NCBI GenBank assembly: GCA_027405735.1
Contig: JAPEHQ010000010.1
Location: 1,922,001-1,986,000, forward strand
Length of the DNA stretch: 64,000 bases
Reading direction: 5' to 3'
From: Mucor racemosus
Taxonomy: Eukaryota; Mucoromycota; Mucoromycetes; Mucorales; Mucoraceae
Shown here: piece by piece, positions 45,606 through 55,908 of the stretch
Layout of the letters: each line of letters starts with the position of its first letter
Numbering within the stretch: position 1 is the first letter of the stretch
Translations under genes and position numbers: made by a program
The notes under the pieces: generated by a model
The model's database searches: none
What the model saw: the letters and a program-made list of their open reading frames with translations, nothing else
What the model was told of the DNA's origin: nothing

Positions 45606-46420
45606 ATGAAGCTTACTGCCACCTTTTCTGCCTTTGTCGCTGGTGTTATCACCATGGTCAGTGCTCAACAAGCCGCCAGTACTCAACAAGACGCTGGCGC
45701 CTATTTTACCAACCCTATTCTCGGCTCAGTCTTCCAAACTAATGCTCCTTATTCTATCACTTGGTAAGGTTATATAAAGGAAATTGAGTGATTTATGAGA
45801 TGTTAATAAAAAAAATGTATTTGTAGGGCTACCACAAACTCCATGTCTACTCAAATTGATTCCATTGAGTTAAGAATGGGCTCTGCCTCCAATCTTGAAT
45901 TGGTTCAAACCATCACCACTCAATCTATTCCTTTGGCCTTGGGTAAGTTTGACTGGGTTCCTTCTGAGAATTTGACTACTGCTACCAGCTATGTTCTCCT
46001 CGCTAAGAATTCTCAGGGTATTTCTTACTCTGGTAAGCTTGATTATAATAGATATCTCTGTTAAAATACTGACAATGTTAAACATCAACTTTTTTTTATC
46101 TAGCTTATTTTACCATCATTGGTCAAGCTCCTGGTACTCAATCCAACACTATTTCCCCTGCTGTTATTTCCACTGCTGTTCCCACCACCGCCATTCCCCA
46201 ATCCTCTGCTGCTGCTAGTTGCTCCTCTTCTGTAATGATGACCGCTTCCGCTTCCGCTAGTACTATCGCCTCAGCCTCACCATCAATGGCTTCTGCCATG
46301 CCCTCTTCTGTTTCTTTCACTGTTGGTAAGCTTGATGCTGCTTCTGGTGCTATGAGCCTCAAGTCTGGCCTTATTGGGGCCGCAAGTGTTATTGGTGTCA
46401 CCATTGCCATGATGATCTAA
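45606..46420 (+). CDS. Secreted Ser/Thr-rich GPI-anchored wall protein, Kre9/KNH type
   Basis: Three exons, 45606-45763, 45827-46032 and 46104-46420, with introns of 63 and 71 bp, give 226 residues. A signal peptide is at 1-20 (KLTATFSAFVAGVITMVSA). The Kre9/KNH-like beta-sandwich (about 30-120) has the family opening FTNPILGSVFQTNAPYSITW and the closing YVLLAKNSQGISYSAYFTI. A Ser/Ala/Thr-rich stalk (125-190) is typical of O-mannosylated segments. The C-terminus (SGLIGAASVIGVTIAMMI) is a hydrophobic GPI-attachment signal, preceded by small residues. Proteins of this group sit on the plasma membrane or wall and, for Kre9 itself, affect beta-1,6-glucan. The specific role here is not known. Codon use is biased, suggesting good expression. 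Confidence 0.9.
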
Positions 46421-46739
46421 GAGCTCATCAACAGAAAACGCATTTAAACTATTCATTTATATAGTTGTTTCAATCATGTACCCACCTAATTAAAAAAATA
46501 ATTGTTTAATTTTTAATAAACATTATTCATCATTGATTGATACAGTATGTAACTTTTTTTTTATCATTATTCTTTATGTTTTAACAATAATAATTGTTAA
46601 TGTTGCTAACATTCAAAATCGGAGCGTACCACGTTCCTTATAACAAATCCCATACTATTTTTTTTAAGTGTACCCTGGATACTTCTAAATATGCATATAC
46701 ATATATAATTTTTTTTATTACGCTAATTATTTATGCAAA

Positions 46740-47990
46740 TACTTCATATCTTAAGAGAAACTCGAAAACACTCAAAATTCACTACTTTTTCCTTGAAAAC
46801 TGGGTCTCACTTTGCATCTTTACTCTACTTTTTTTTTCACTAAATAATGTCAAGAAAAAATTATATGCTAATGTACCTGAAGTATTCAGCTTTAATCCAA
46901 AAACAAGTATTCAGAAATATCCTATTTTTTTCTGTTGGTAGAACTTTTTCAGTGCTAATGTTTCAGATTTTTACGCGTATTTCACTGCTAAAAATTAAAA
47001 ACTTTGAAGCATCATATCTCTACAAAAAATTAAGCTATACTAACATCTTTTAATAATAAAACTTATTTTTTTATGTGCTTTATAACATATTTTAGTATAA
47101 AAAAAATCTAAGCACTTTTATTTTTTTTTTCATTTTTTTGACATTTTTATAGTAGCTTTCAAGATATTCGTTAAATTGAGCAACGCTTTTTTTACATTCA
47201 TATCATTAAGCTCATTTAGCTCTCTCTGACCCAATTTAATTTTTTTAAAAATACTAATTTTTCGTGGAGATATCCTCAAAAATGTGTACAAATGAATACC
47301 TTCGCTTCTAGCTTCAATTTTCCCTTGTATACCCTCATCCTAAATTCTGAATTTGAAACAAAAATTGGCAAAAATCTCGTTCTCTCTACGAAAAATGCAG
47401 CTGGAAGGTTTAACAATAGCTCGATCGATAGGTAATTTTGCTGTGCATTATTTCCATTAATTAAATTTGAAATACACTTATAAAAAGTGATGTATATCTT
47501 CAAAAAACCTCCAAAATTTCAACCGTATTTTACGCAAAGTTTAATATAAAACATTTGTCTAAATTTAATTTGGATGGATGCAGAATTAAAAACTGCACAA
47601 AAATTATTTAATACGCTAGGTCTATTTAATTTGCAGTTCATGAGCCGTTAAACGATTATATTTCTTGAATCATTTTCGATCATTTTTGCATATTTATTTC
47701 TGAACTCAGCTAGCATTGACTGTAAGCTGTACAATCAACTATTATTTTGATTTTCTCTATAAAAATTTAATATTTTTTGCTGAAACAAAAAATGCAGAGT
47801 AGCTTTTTATAGAATTCATCTAGTAAATACAAAGAAATAGCATCTTAATTTAGGAGCTTAATTTTTTATAAACAATTTTGGGACAATTTTGGCCGACGTT
47901 AGGCCAGTACGTTTTTATTCTGGTAGTAATTATTCTATTTTTGGGCAGATATTAATGGTCCATAGAGGGTGTGGAATAGATAGAGATATG
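46740..47990 (+). repeat. Repeat A, copy 4
   Basis: Same orientation as copy 1. CTACTTTTTCCTTGAAAACTGG near 46782 marks the left part. ATTTTTCGTGGAGATATCCTC near 47256 and TTTGCTGAAACAAAAAATGC near 47776 are internal landmarks. The right end (GGAGCTTAATTTTTTATAAAC, then ATTCTGGTAGTAATTATTC) matches the inverted inner end of copy 2. Not interrupted here. Confidence 0.8.
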
Positions 47991-48239
47991 CACAGAAAAA
48001 ACATAAAAAAATAATAGAAATTCGACTAGATAACGTTAGAGTTTTATTATCAAGCTAAATCCTACTTTAGGGCTTTTGTAATATATAAATGTCCTCTTTA
48101 TATAATAGTTTTTATCAGAGAAATTAGGTAAACATTTCTATGTCCATAAATAATCAATAGTACTCATTGTAAGATATAAGTCTTGGTAGTCAGCCAATCC
48201 GTATATTCATAAAGTTTATGGCGGTCCTTGATCATTGTT

Positions 48240-51200
48240 ATATGCGTATAAATGTCACCAAGTACTATACTTTATCACCTTCTACAGTATCAATACATAT
48301 TATAATCTATTGACTACGACATATATTGAAGTGCAAAGTTTTGATGACGGATACAAGAAACTCCAAGTGTATTAAGTTTATCCAGCAATTACCAAGAACT
48401 GTTGGACCTCAATTACTATGACACCATATTATTTTATCCCAGTAGTTAATCAATCAAATAGTTATCAAATTAACATACAAGCACATTTAGCGCAGTATTG
48501 AAACAAGGCAACTCACAGGCTCTGCAAGCAAGGTTAAATTATGATTAATCCATTCCAAACCATAGATTACTATCGAACAGATCTAATAATTGAATAGTGC
48601 CTTAAATTACATCCCAGGATCTCAACAATTTCAAATCAATTTAAAAGGCCATACTTTTATCACTACGACCGAACTATGCTTCTCATGGGCATAGTGATCT
48701 GCACATCTAAGCAGAATAAAAAAATTTGTGCAGATCAGACAGCCCAGATGAGCAGAGCAACGAGATCAAAGTTTTTTAATCAATTTACTAAAGTATATCA
48801 ATCATAATATAATTAATAACGAGGATAATTTGAATAGTGTAAAGCAGATGTGAGTTACTCTGATTCAACAGAACTGCCTTTATTGACGAGATATATTAAT
48901 TTAAAATTTTGGGTTTGAAAGAGTTCTGCCCATGTTCTTCTTTCGGAGGAGATCAAATGGGAACAACGACAACAACCTGTATGTATAGTATTTAATTTGA
49001 TTGATTTGAGTGAATGAATAAATAAAATCATCTTTAATCTATTTAGTTTCTAAAAAATATTTGCTTCTATTTAATGACTAATGATGACCAACAGCCAAGA
49101 AGAGAAAAACAAAATGTTGTCTTGTATTATACCACTACCAACTATATCAAAGGTACGCCATAATCATTACTTGTTGATTGATTTTACTAATGGATAAATT
49201 TTTATAGGTCAAAAGTAAAGGTGTATTTAGCTCAAAACGCTTGAAACAATTCAATTATGCTAATTTACATGGTTTATTGTTTCTTGCTCATTCAATTTCT
49301 ATATTTGATTTTAAAATTTCATTTATTATACTGCTAATCGACTCGTTCGTCCATTAGAGTTAACTCACCATCATTGGTTAGCTTACCTACAGTATAATAA
49401 CGGTCCATTATTAGCTCATGATGGTATGCAAAACTATTAAAAGGGGTCGTCTAATTTCAAATTTATCTGATTCAACTACTGATGCTAAACTAGCATCAAA
49501 TTAGTTGTGTTGACTTGCAATAAAGTAAGGCGCTCCATCAAGTACGATGTTGGCGTTCAATGTATTTCAGTTAAATTGAATAGATAGAGGTATGGTTCAT
49601 GCAGAGATCTATGAATGTGTGAGAGAGCTCAAATCTATGATCATAAAAAAACGATCCAAATTGCGATGCTTTGTCGACTTGTACGAGATTTTTTTGTGGC
49701 GATACCTGGTGGCTCAGGTGTAATTCACGCATTTAATTGTCAAATGTAACGAATCAAGATGAAGTTGGTTGATTGATATAGCGGATAATAAATGCAATGT
49801 CATTTATTGAATGGGTGAATGTAAATGTATGAAGCAAAGCTTACTTTTTTGAATAAAAGTACTAATAATTCTGATTAACATCAACAGTAGGCTCGAAAAG
49901 CATATTTAAGTGCAGTCATTGCTATTAAATTGCATAATTTGATATGCAGAAAACTCTTGAAGCATTTATTCTTTTCTTTTTTTTGGCAATGCTACAAATA
50001 CTCGTTCAATATGAGTGAATATTAATGAATTAGAGAAAATACAACTGGTACAAAACTAATACCCAACGTACATCGAAATCAAGATTGATAAAAGGTGCAT
50101 TTATTGTGTAGAAGAAATCGTAATATTTTGATGGATACAAATTACAAGGCCAAGACGTTGTATTTGCCTCAGGATTTTTAAAAGGGTTTAAAAGCATACT
50201 TTATCAAACTTACTTAGATGTTAAATACTCACAATATGCTACATATTACTATTAACATTATCTTTTTTATATATTTAATTGTTGTATTATTACAAATCAA
50301 GCTTTTCTTAGCTTATAACAATGGCAATGAAACGTTTCTGATTTTAGATTGACATTTATCATAAGGCGGGCTGATGATACGTTTGATACTACTGTAGGTA
50401 GAACCAGTCGATTTAATTTATGGAATTTGAATATAAATACCGAGGTGCCATTGTAAGTACTTAAGTTGGTTTTGGTAAAGCATTGAATAAATTGGCTTGG
50501 GACAAAGAGGGTAAAAAGGCGGCAATAATAGGTTCCAGTGATCACCATGTTTATATTTATGATATTGGAGAGGTAACACTAAAACTCAACGTAATCACCT
50601 CTAGCGCAATAACTATACATTAAGACTATATTATCATCAAATAAACTACCACACAATAGTAACATGTATAAAGATTTACAGTAATAAGCTTGAATCAAGT
50701 AGGTACAGCATCGTAAATTCTTGAAAAAGTTCTCAAGTCTTATAAAATCTCTTATTTTTAAGACTTAAAAGGCTTACAAGCGGAATATTAATTTAGAAAA
50801 TTATTTTTGTCCAGACCATCAATTTTGACATTTTTTAAATTTTTTTTTCTGGTTTTGCAAATTTAGAGTTAATTATACTACCAATTATAAAAACAAAAAA
50901 TATACACATATACAGGATTTAGCGCTCTATTTGCTCAATAAAAATTATACAATATTTTTATTGCAAAATATCATGTGAAAATCCTTTAATCAAAAAACCG
51001 TTTTTGGGGCAAAAGTACAAATTTTCATTACTTAACATTTAATATTAAGCTTCCATGAAATGTGTATTATCTATAGCTACAATTTTCTCTCACAATGTAG
51101 TATATTCAAACGTTGATTTTGGTATCAAAATTTGATTTTTCTTTTTTTTGATCAAAATCATGAGTGTTAGTAAGGATAAAATGATCCCAGAAAATGTCCG

Positions 51201-52385
51201 CTACAAAGTCTGAATTTTCAGACCGTACATGGTTAAGTATAAGAAAAGTTGAAAAAATCCCCTTTTTATTTAAAACTTAGATATACGATAGTAGACTTGG
51301 CTGTTCAATATTGCTATGCTCAATTACGGCGTTGCTCTACGGGCTCGCTTTTGCAATTTTTTAATGAATCTATGATATGACGGATGGTTTTTCTGGTAGA
51401 AAATGCATGTTTCTATGATAACAGACATTGCCTATTTTGTTTAGTTTATGGGTTGATGCGCTGTAATGCTGCTTTTACATTGGCTGAAATGTGCAAGTTA
51501 GTAGGGTTTTAATTGCGCTAAATAATGTAAAGCCTTGAAAATCCTTTTCTGCGTGTGTTGTTTCTCTCTTTTTTTTGTTTTCATATTCCAAGGATATACT
51601 CACTGTTTGATAAGGCATATCAGACTATCAAGCTTGTATTCTTTTCTTTTATTAGAATACGCATGCTAGCATAAGGGACTAATGTTTTTAGTGTAGGCGG
51701 CAGTCTATATTAGAGGCAGATGTTTTCATTTAACTGCATTCTAAGATCAAATATCATTATTTACTACTGTACTGTTGGGCCTATTTCTTGATTACCAGAT
51801 CAAATCGAAGGCAATGATATTTATATCTACTCAATGAAAAGCTAGAACTGGCTACAGACCCACGAAATGTTTCAGAAAAATGATAAAATGTCAAATGATA
51901 TAGAAACAAAAAAAGAATAATCTAATGTTTTGTCTAATAACCATTGTTTTGATCGTAGCTACTTTATACTTGAAAACAAATCCTTTTACAGCTGACAATC
52001 GTAAACCAAAATAGTAAGTTTAAAGAAGATTAATTTGTTTAAATTTTATGAGTGATAAAGTAACATATATAATCTTAGATTTGGCTTACATATAAACTTA
52101 AGCAGTGAGTGTCATTTAAGTTTATGCTCGAGCAAAAACCATTGTTGCTGTAAACATTACAGCTACAAACATATTTACAAATGATGATAGTCGTAAATAT
52201 ATTGGCTGTTGAATGTATTGCTCTACTACATCAACAACCTATTGAATTGTATTTTCTATAATCTATACTAATAAAATCAAATGTAATTCAAAAACACATT
52301 CCAATAAAAAATGCAATGGAATTTTGAGAACGGCACGATGCTCATGTACAAACCAATTTATGCCCATACGATGAGCTCATTAGAC
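48240..52385 (+). repeat. Large diverged duplication, copy 2
   Basis: Second copy of the block at 17117-20280. It contains, in one piece, the order repeat A / 48240-48370 / the CAAGCACATTTAGCGCAG block / the CCGAACTATGC block / dynein fragment / long AT-rich tail. It keeps ~1.25 kb (49211-50460) that copy 1 lacks, including a further dynein exon, so this copy looks closer to the ancestral arrangement. Homology ends abruptly at GAGCTCATTA (52373-52382). No intact gene is found inside, and 49211-50350 has no recognisable coding content. Confidence 0.75.
50380..50572 (+). pseudogene. Dynein intermediate chain fragment (copy 2, two exons)
   Basis: First piece (50380-50452): GRTSRFNLWNLNINTEVP, matching the GxGRLDLWNLNxDTEVP block of cytoplasmic dynein intermediate chains, followed by a plausible donor GTAAGT. 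Second piece (about 50468-50572): GKALNKLAWDKEGKKAA, then IIGSSDHHVYIYDIGE, followed by GTAACA. No acceptor separates the two cleanly, one extra isoleucine codon is present, and the upstream WD40 repeats are not recognisable. It reads as a gene fragment carried by the repeat, better preserved than copy 1. Confidence 0.7.
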
Positions 52386-52638
52386 AATTAAAAAATATTA
52401 GCTTATGTATTTGATATGTATACCATTTGCTAAATATGAAATATATGTGTAATAAAATATAATATCTTTTCGTATACTTGTTCATGTATGCATTCATCTT
52501 GTAATACCCTAATTTTACTAATCTGCTAAAAGGTATGTTATTGAGTATGTTTTATTATTATTTATTAGATGAAAAAGTACTGTATGTAATAGAAATATAT
52601 GGAAGAAATGAATGATGTATTAATCATTATAAATAAAA

Positions 52639-54574
52639 TTAAATTTGAGCAGAGTTCATAGCAGATGCTAAACTTTGTATTATACACAATGCGATTTTGA
52701 TATTTTTGTAATCAGGATGTGATGATTCAGTATGCTTTTCGAGATCTATATATCGATGACTCATTAGTATATATGAAAACTTTACAATAAACTATGATAT
52801 TTCATACCTGTTAGTAAAAGACCATACCGAGTAACTCGTTGAATTGGAATAATCAAATAATCGCCAAGTGTAAATTGCCTTGTTTCCTTTTTCAATGCTA
52901 ATTTTTCTTTATACAATGCATATCCTTTGTTATTCTTTTTTTGATCTAATAGCTTTTTGTTGCTTTTATAATCTAATGCACATCTTAAAAATGTCACCAT
53001 AGATTCAGTCATCTCACGCAAAACAAGCCCAATATTCACTTCATCAATTTGACAATTTGGATCATTGATAGCATCTTTACAAGGGATTTTATCTACTTGA
53101 AACTGCCTTAAACGACGAATCAGTGTAGATGAAAACGACATGAGATCTAGCAAGTTTGCAAACCAGTCCATGTCATTCGGACGAGCTGAAATACTTCCTT
53201 TTTCTAGTGCTAGTTTCAATGGATCACAAAACATCTAAATGGTATATCAATAAGTAAAAACTCTATCAATATATATGCATTATATTTACCACTTTTGTAA
53301 AGTTTAATTGATTCCAAAATGTGATTTCAGTTGTATAAAATTCTTGAAGTATGAAGCGTCTGGTTAGAAAGTATCTAGCCTTCTTTGCTGGGGACTGAAA
53401 AGGGATTAATTATGCATTAATCAATTTGGTTTTAATCAATACTTACGATAGTGTTATCTCGGTATTGAATGGAAAACGAATGGTTCAACCTTGAAGCTAG
53501 CTGAGTCTGCCATTCATGTAATGCTTTTTGTTCATATTTCAAGTTGTTTCTTCGTTTAAGTTTCACTGTTCTCGGCTGAATATTTCTAAAATTTAATACG
53601 AGCTCATTGGTATCTGGTGCATATATATTAAAAAAAAGAGCCTTGTAATCAGAATTATTTTTTGGTATAGGTGGTGATGGTGATGGTGGTGGAGTTGATG
53701 AGGATGATAAAGATGATGCTGATGCTGACGATAATGGAGATGTTTGTAATAATAGAACGCTTTCTGTTGAAACTCCTCTTTTTATGTTGGGTCTTTGAAT
53801 TGGAATAATAGAGAATGATCTTGCATTTGTGTTGTAGCATTTTGATTTCGATGGTGTGTTATCTGTTACCTCTAGGAAGATTTCTTGGTCATAAACTGGA
53901 CAACTTAATCTTCGCATAGCCAAAATGCCATGATCTAATTGGGAATTATCTTTCTCCTCAGGAACAATAGGAGATGTAGATGATAAAGATGGCGATTTCT
54001 TACGATGATTGTTGTAATCTTCAGGTAGAAATATATCAAGATAGATACCAGAACTTCTTCTACTTACAACCGGTGTAACATGAGTACTTTCTGAATGATT
54101 GACATCATTTTCCCATAATGTCGAAGAACTTTTCAAACTTGTTGACCAGTCCAAGTTAAAGAGGAGCTGTGGTGGTGGTTCTGGAGGTTCCACTAAACCA
54201 GCTTTGAGTCCTCCAAAGCCTCTTCTGGGCGGTGTTGATTGTTGTCTCTTCAAAGTCATACGAGGTAACTGAAACCATTTCTTCTTATTATGAGAAGAGT
54301 ACTTGTGAAAGTTCAAATCTGGGGAAGACTGGATGTGTGAAAGAGATGTATTTTCTGCAATATAATCATAATTTGCACTAATTGATCTCTTATGTTGTTT
54401 GATGGGAGATGTTGGAAAATAGAATTCTTGTTGATGTGGTCCTTTGAAGTCAATTGGAATAGGAATCAATTGATCCTTTGTTGGCCCCTCACTTTCTACC
54501 CATTTTGTACAATTTGATGGGATTGATTTTGTATCAATTTCAAGTTTTTCAACTTTATTTATGATAGTTTCCAT
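52639..54574 (-). CDS. Rho guanine nucleotide exchange factor (DH domain at the C-terminus)
   Basis: Four exons, 54574-53447, 53394-53290, 53234-52808 and 52745-52639, with introns of 52, 55 and 62 bp (the last has a TACTAAT branch site), give 588 residues. The first ~300 residues are disordered and rich in Ser and Pro. About 310-376 is a conserved-looking segment (FFNIYAPDTNELVLNF, QKALHEWQTQLASRLN). The DH domain (about 380-588) shows ARYFLTRRFILQEFYTTEI, then LGDYLIIPIQRVTRYGLLLT, DLEKHTESSHPDYKNIKIAL and the final helix. DH domains catalyse GDP release from Rho/Rac/Cdc42. No PH domain follows: the protein ends with the DH domain. A read-through of intron 3 would stop after 8 codons. The gene begins 254 bp after the end of the repeat field, and no repeat sequence enters the coding region. 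Confidence 0.9.
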
Positions 54575-55126
54575 TCAAACAGAAGAAAGAAAAAACGCAC
54601 AGACACTTGACTTTTCAAAAGAGTTAATTGGTCTAAATGTAGAGAAAGGAAAAGAAGCAATTTGAATCTGCAATATTACTAAATATATTTAAAGAAAAGA
54701 TTTTGGGTTTCATAATTAAGAGTCAAATTCGGTAATCTTTTGTTGAAAGTTTTCGCTTGTATGGACCATTCAAGGGTTTATTGCCATTTAACCTTGGAGC
54801 TCAGATGTATGTCCAATATCCGATATTTTTCTCTTGGCATTTGATTATCGATATAACGTATATATAGCAAAATTATTATCATAAAAAAAAAAATATCAAT
54901 CTTTGTGAGTCCTAAAATAATCAAGAACAAATCCTATAGCGTTTCGCTGTAGTAATTCATTACAAAATGATTGCTGACAGGTGTCAGAGTAGACACCAAT
55001 TCAGCCAATGTAAATACTTCTAAAATCAAACTCAATCACTGCAAAATTGATACCTGCACAAATTTTTTAGTGCAATATTCTGTGCGATTTACCCCAGCTT
55101 TCTCTCTTTTTCAAAACAACGCTATC
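54575..55126. promoter_or_regulatory. Divergent promoter RhoGEF / TPR protein
   Basis: 552 bp between start codons. An upstream ATG-less open frame runs from 54971 into the TPR gene but has no family support, so the TPR start at 55127 is preferred. T-rich and A-rich tracts are present. No distinct TATA box is seen for either gene. Confidence 0.4.
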
Positions 55127-55892
55127 ATGTCAAACATTTTAAGAAGGGCTATTTTATCTAGACCTACAATCCGTACAAGCGCTCCTTTGAAGCGTGCTGT
55201 CATTAGACCTTCAGGCCAATATTTAACAAACAGATGTAAGTTACCAATGACCATTTGGAGTTAAAAGTGTATTGACCTGAATAATACATAATCTAGTTTT
55301 CTCGGTCAATTCTCCCAAGTTTGATAGAATTTCTGATGCTGAAGAACAAATTAAAATTGGTGCTGATTACTTGAACAAGGGTTCGCTTGACATGGTAAAA
55401 ATATACACTGGTTAACATCACTTGAATTATTGTTAAATTCTTTATATAGGCTATGAATAGCTTCCACAAAAGTGTCAGAGTTGCTCCCAGTGGTGCTGGT
55501 TATTTCAACATTGGTGTATGCTATTTTCAAATGGGTAATTGAGAAATAAATCGAATTTTACTTATGTTTATCTAAGAATTAAATATATAGGCAAGCATAA
55601 GGATGCTATCAAATCATTTGAACGTTCATTAGAATACACCCCCAACTCAGCAGATGCTCATACCAACATTGCATCTGGTTATTTGATGTTAAAAGATACA
55701 ACTAATGCTATTAAGCATTTAGAGCAAGCTTCTAATTTCAACCCATTAGATGGCGAGGTTCAATACAACCTCGCTTGTGTTTATGAAGCTGTTGGTAGAT
55801 TACAAGATGCAAAAATTAGATTTGAAAGAGCAGGAATTATGGGTATCGATAGAGCAGTTACAGCTTTAGAAAAGTTAAAAGAAAAGTTGTAA
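55127..55892 (+). CDS. TPR-repeat protein, probably mitochondrial
   Basis: Four exons, 55127-55235, 55297-55394, 55450-55534 and 55591-55892, with introns of 61, 55 and 56 bp, give 197 residues. The N-terminus (SNILRRAILSRPTIRTSAPL and on to ~35) is basic, Ser/Thr-rich and free of acidic residues, as in matrix-targeting sequences. Then come at least three tetratricopeptide units: QIKIGADYLNKGSLDMAMNS, AGYFNIGVCYFQMGKHKDAI, ADAHTNIASGYLMLKDTTNA and VQYNLACVYEAVGRLQDAKI. TPRs form a groove for protein binding. I cannot assign a specific orthologue. The stop TAA overlaps AATAAA (55891-55896). It converges with SEC15, with 15 bp between stops if my SEC15 end is right. Confidence 0.88.
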
Positions 55893-55908
55893 TAAAAAGA
55901 GCTTTATT
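55891..55908. terminator. Back-to-back poly(A) signals of the TPR gene and SEC15
   Basis: AATAAA (plus strand, 55891-55896) and TTTATT (AATAAA on the minus strand, 55903-55908) lie six bases apart. Each overlaps the stop codon of its own gene: TAATAAA for the TPR gene, TAAATAAA for SEC15. Confidence 0.55.

Noticed and set aside
54971..55126. Upstream in-frame extension of the TPR protein
   Set aside because: No targeting-like or conserved sequence, whereas the ATG at 55127 opens a good mitochondrial presequence.
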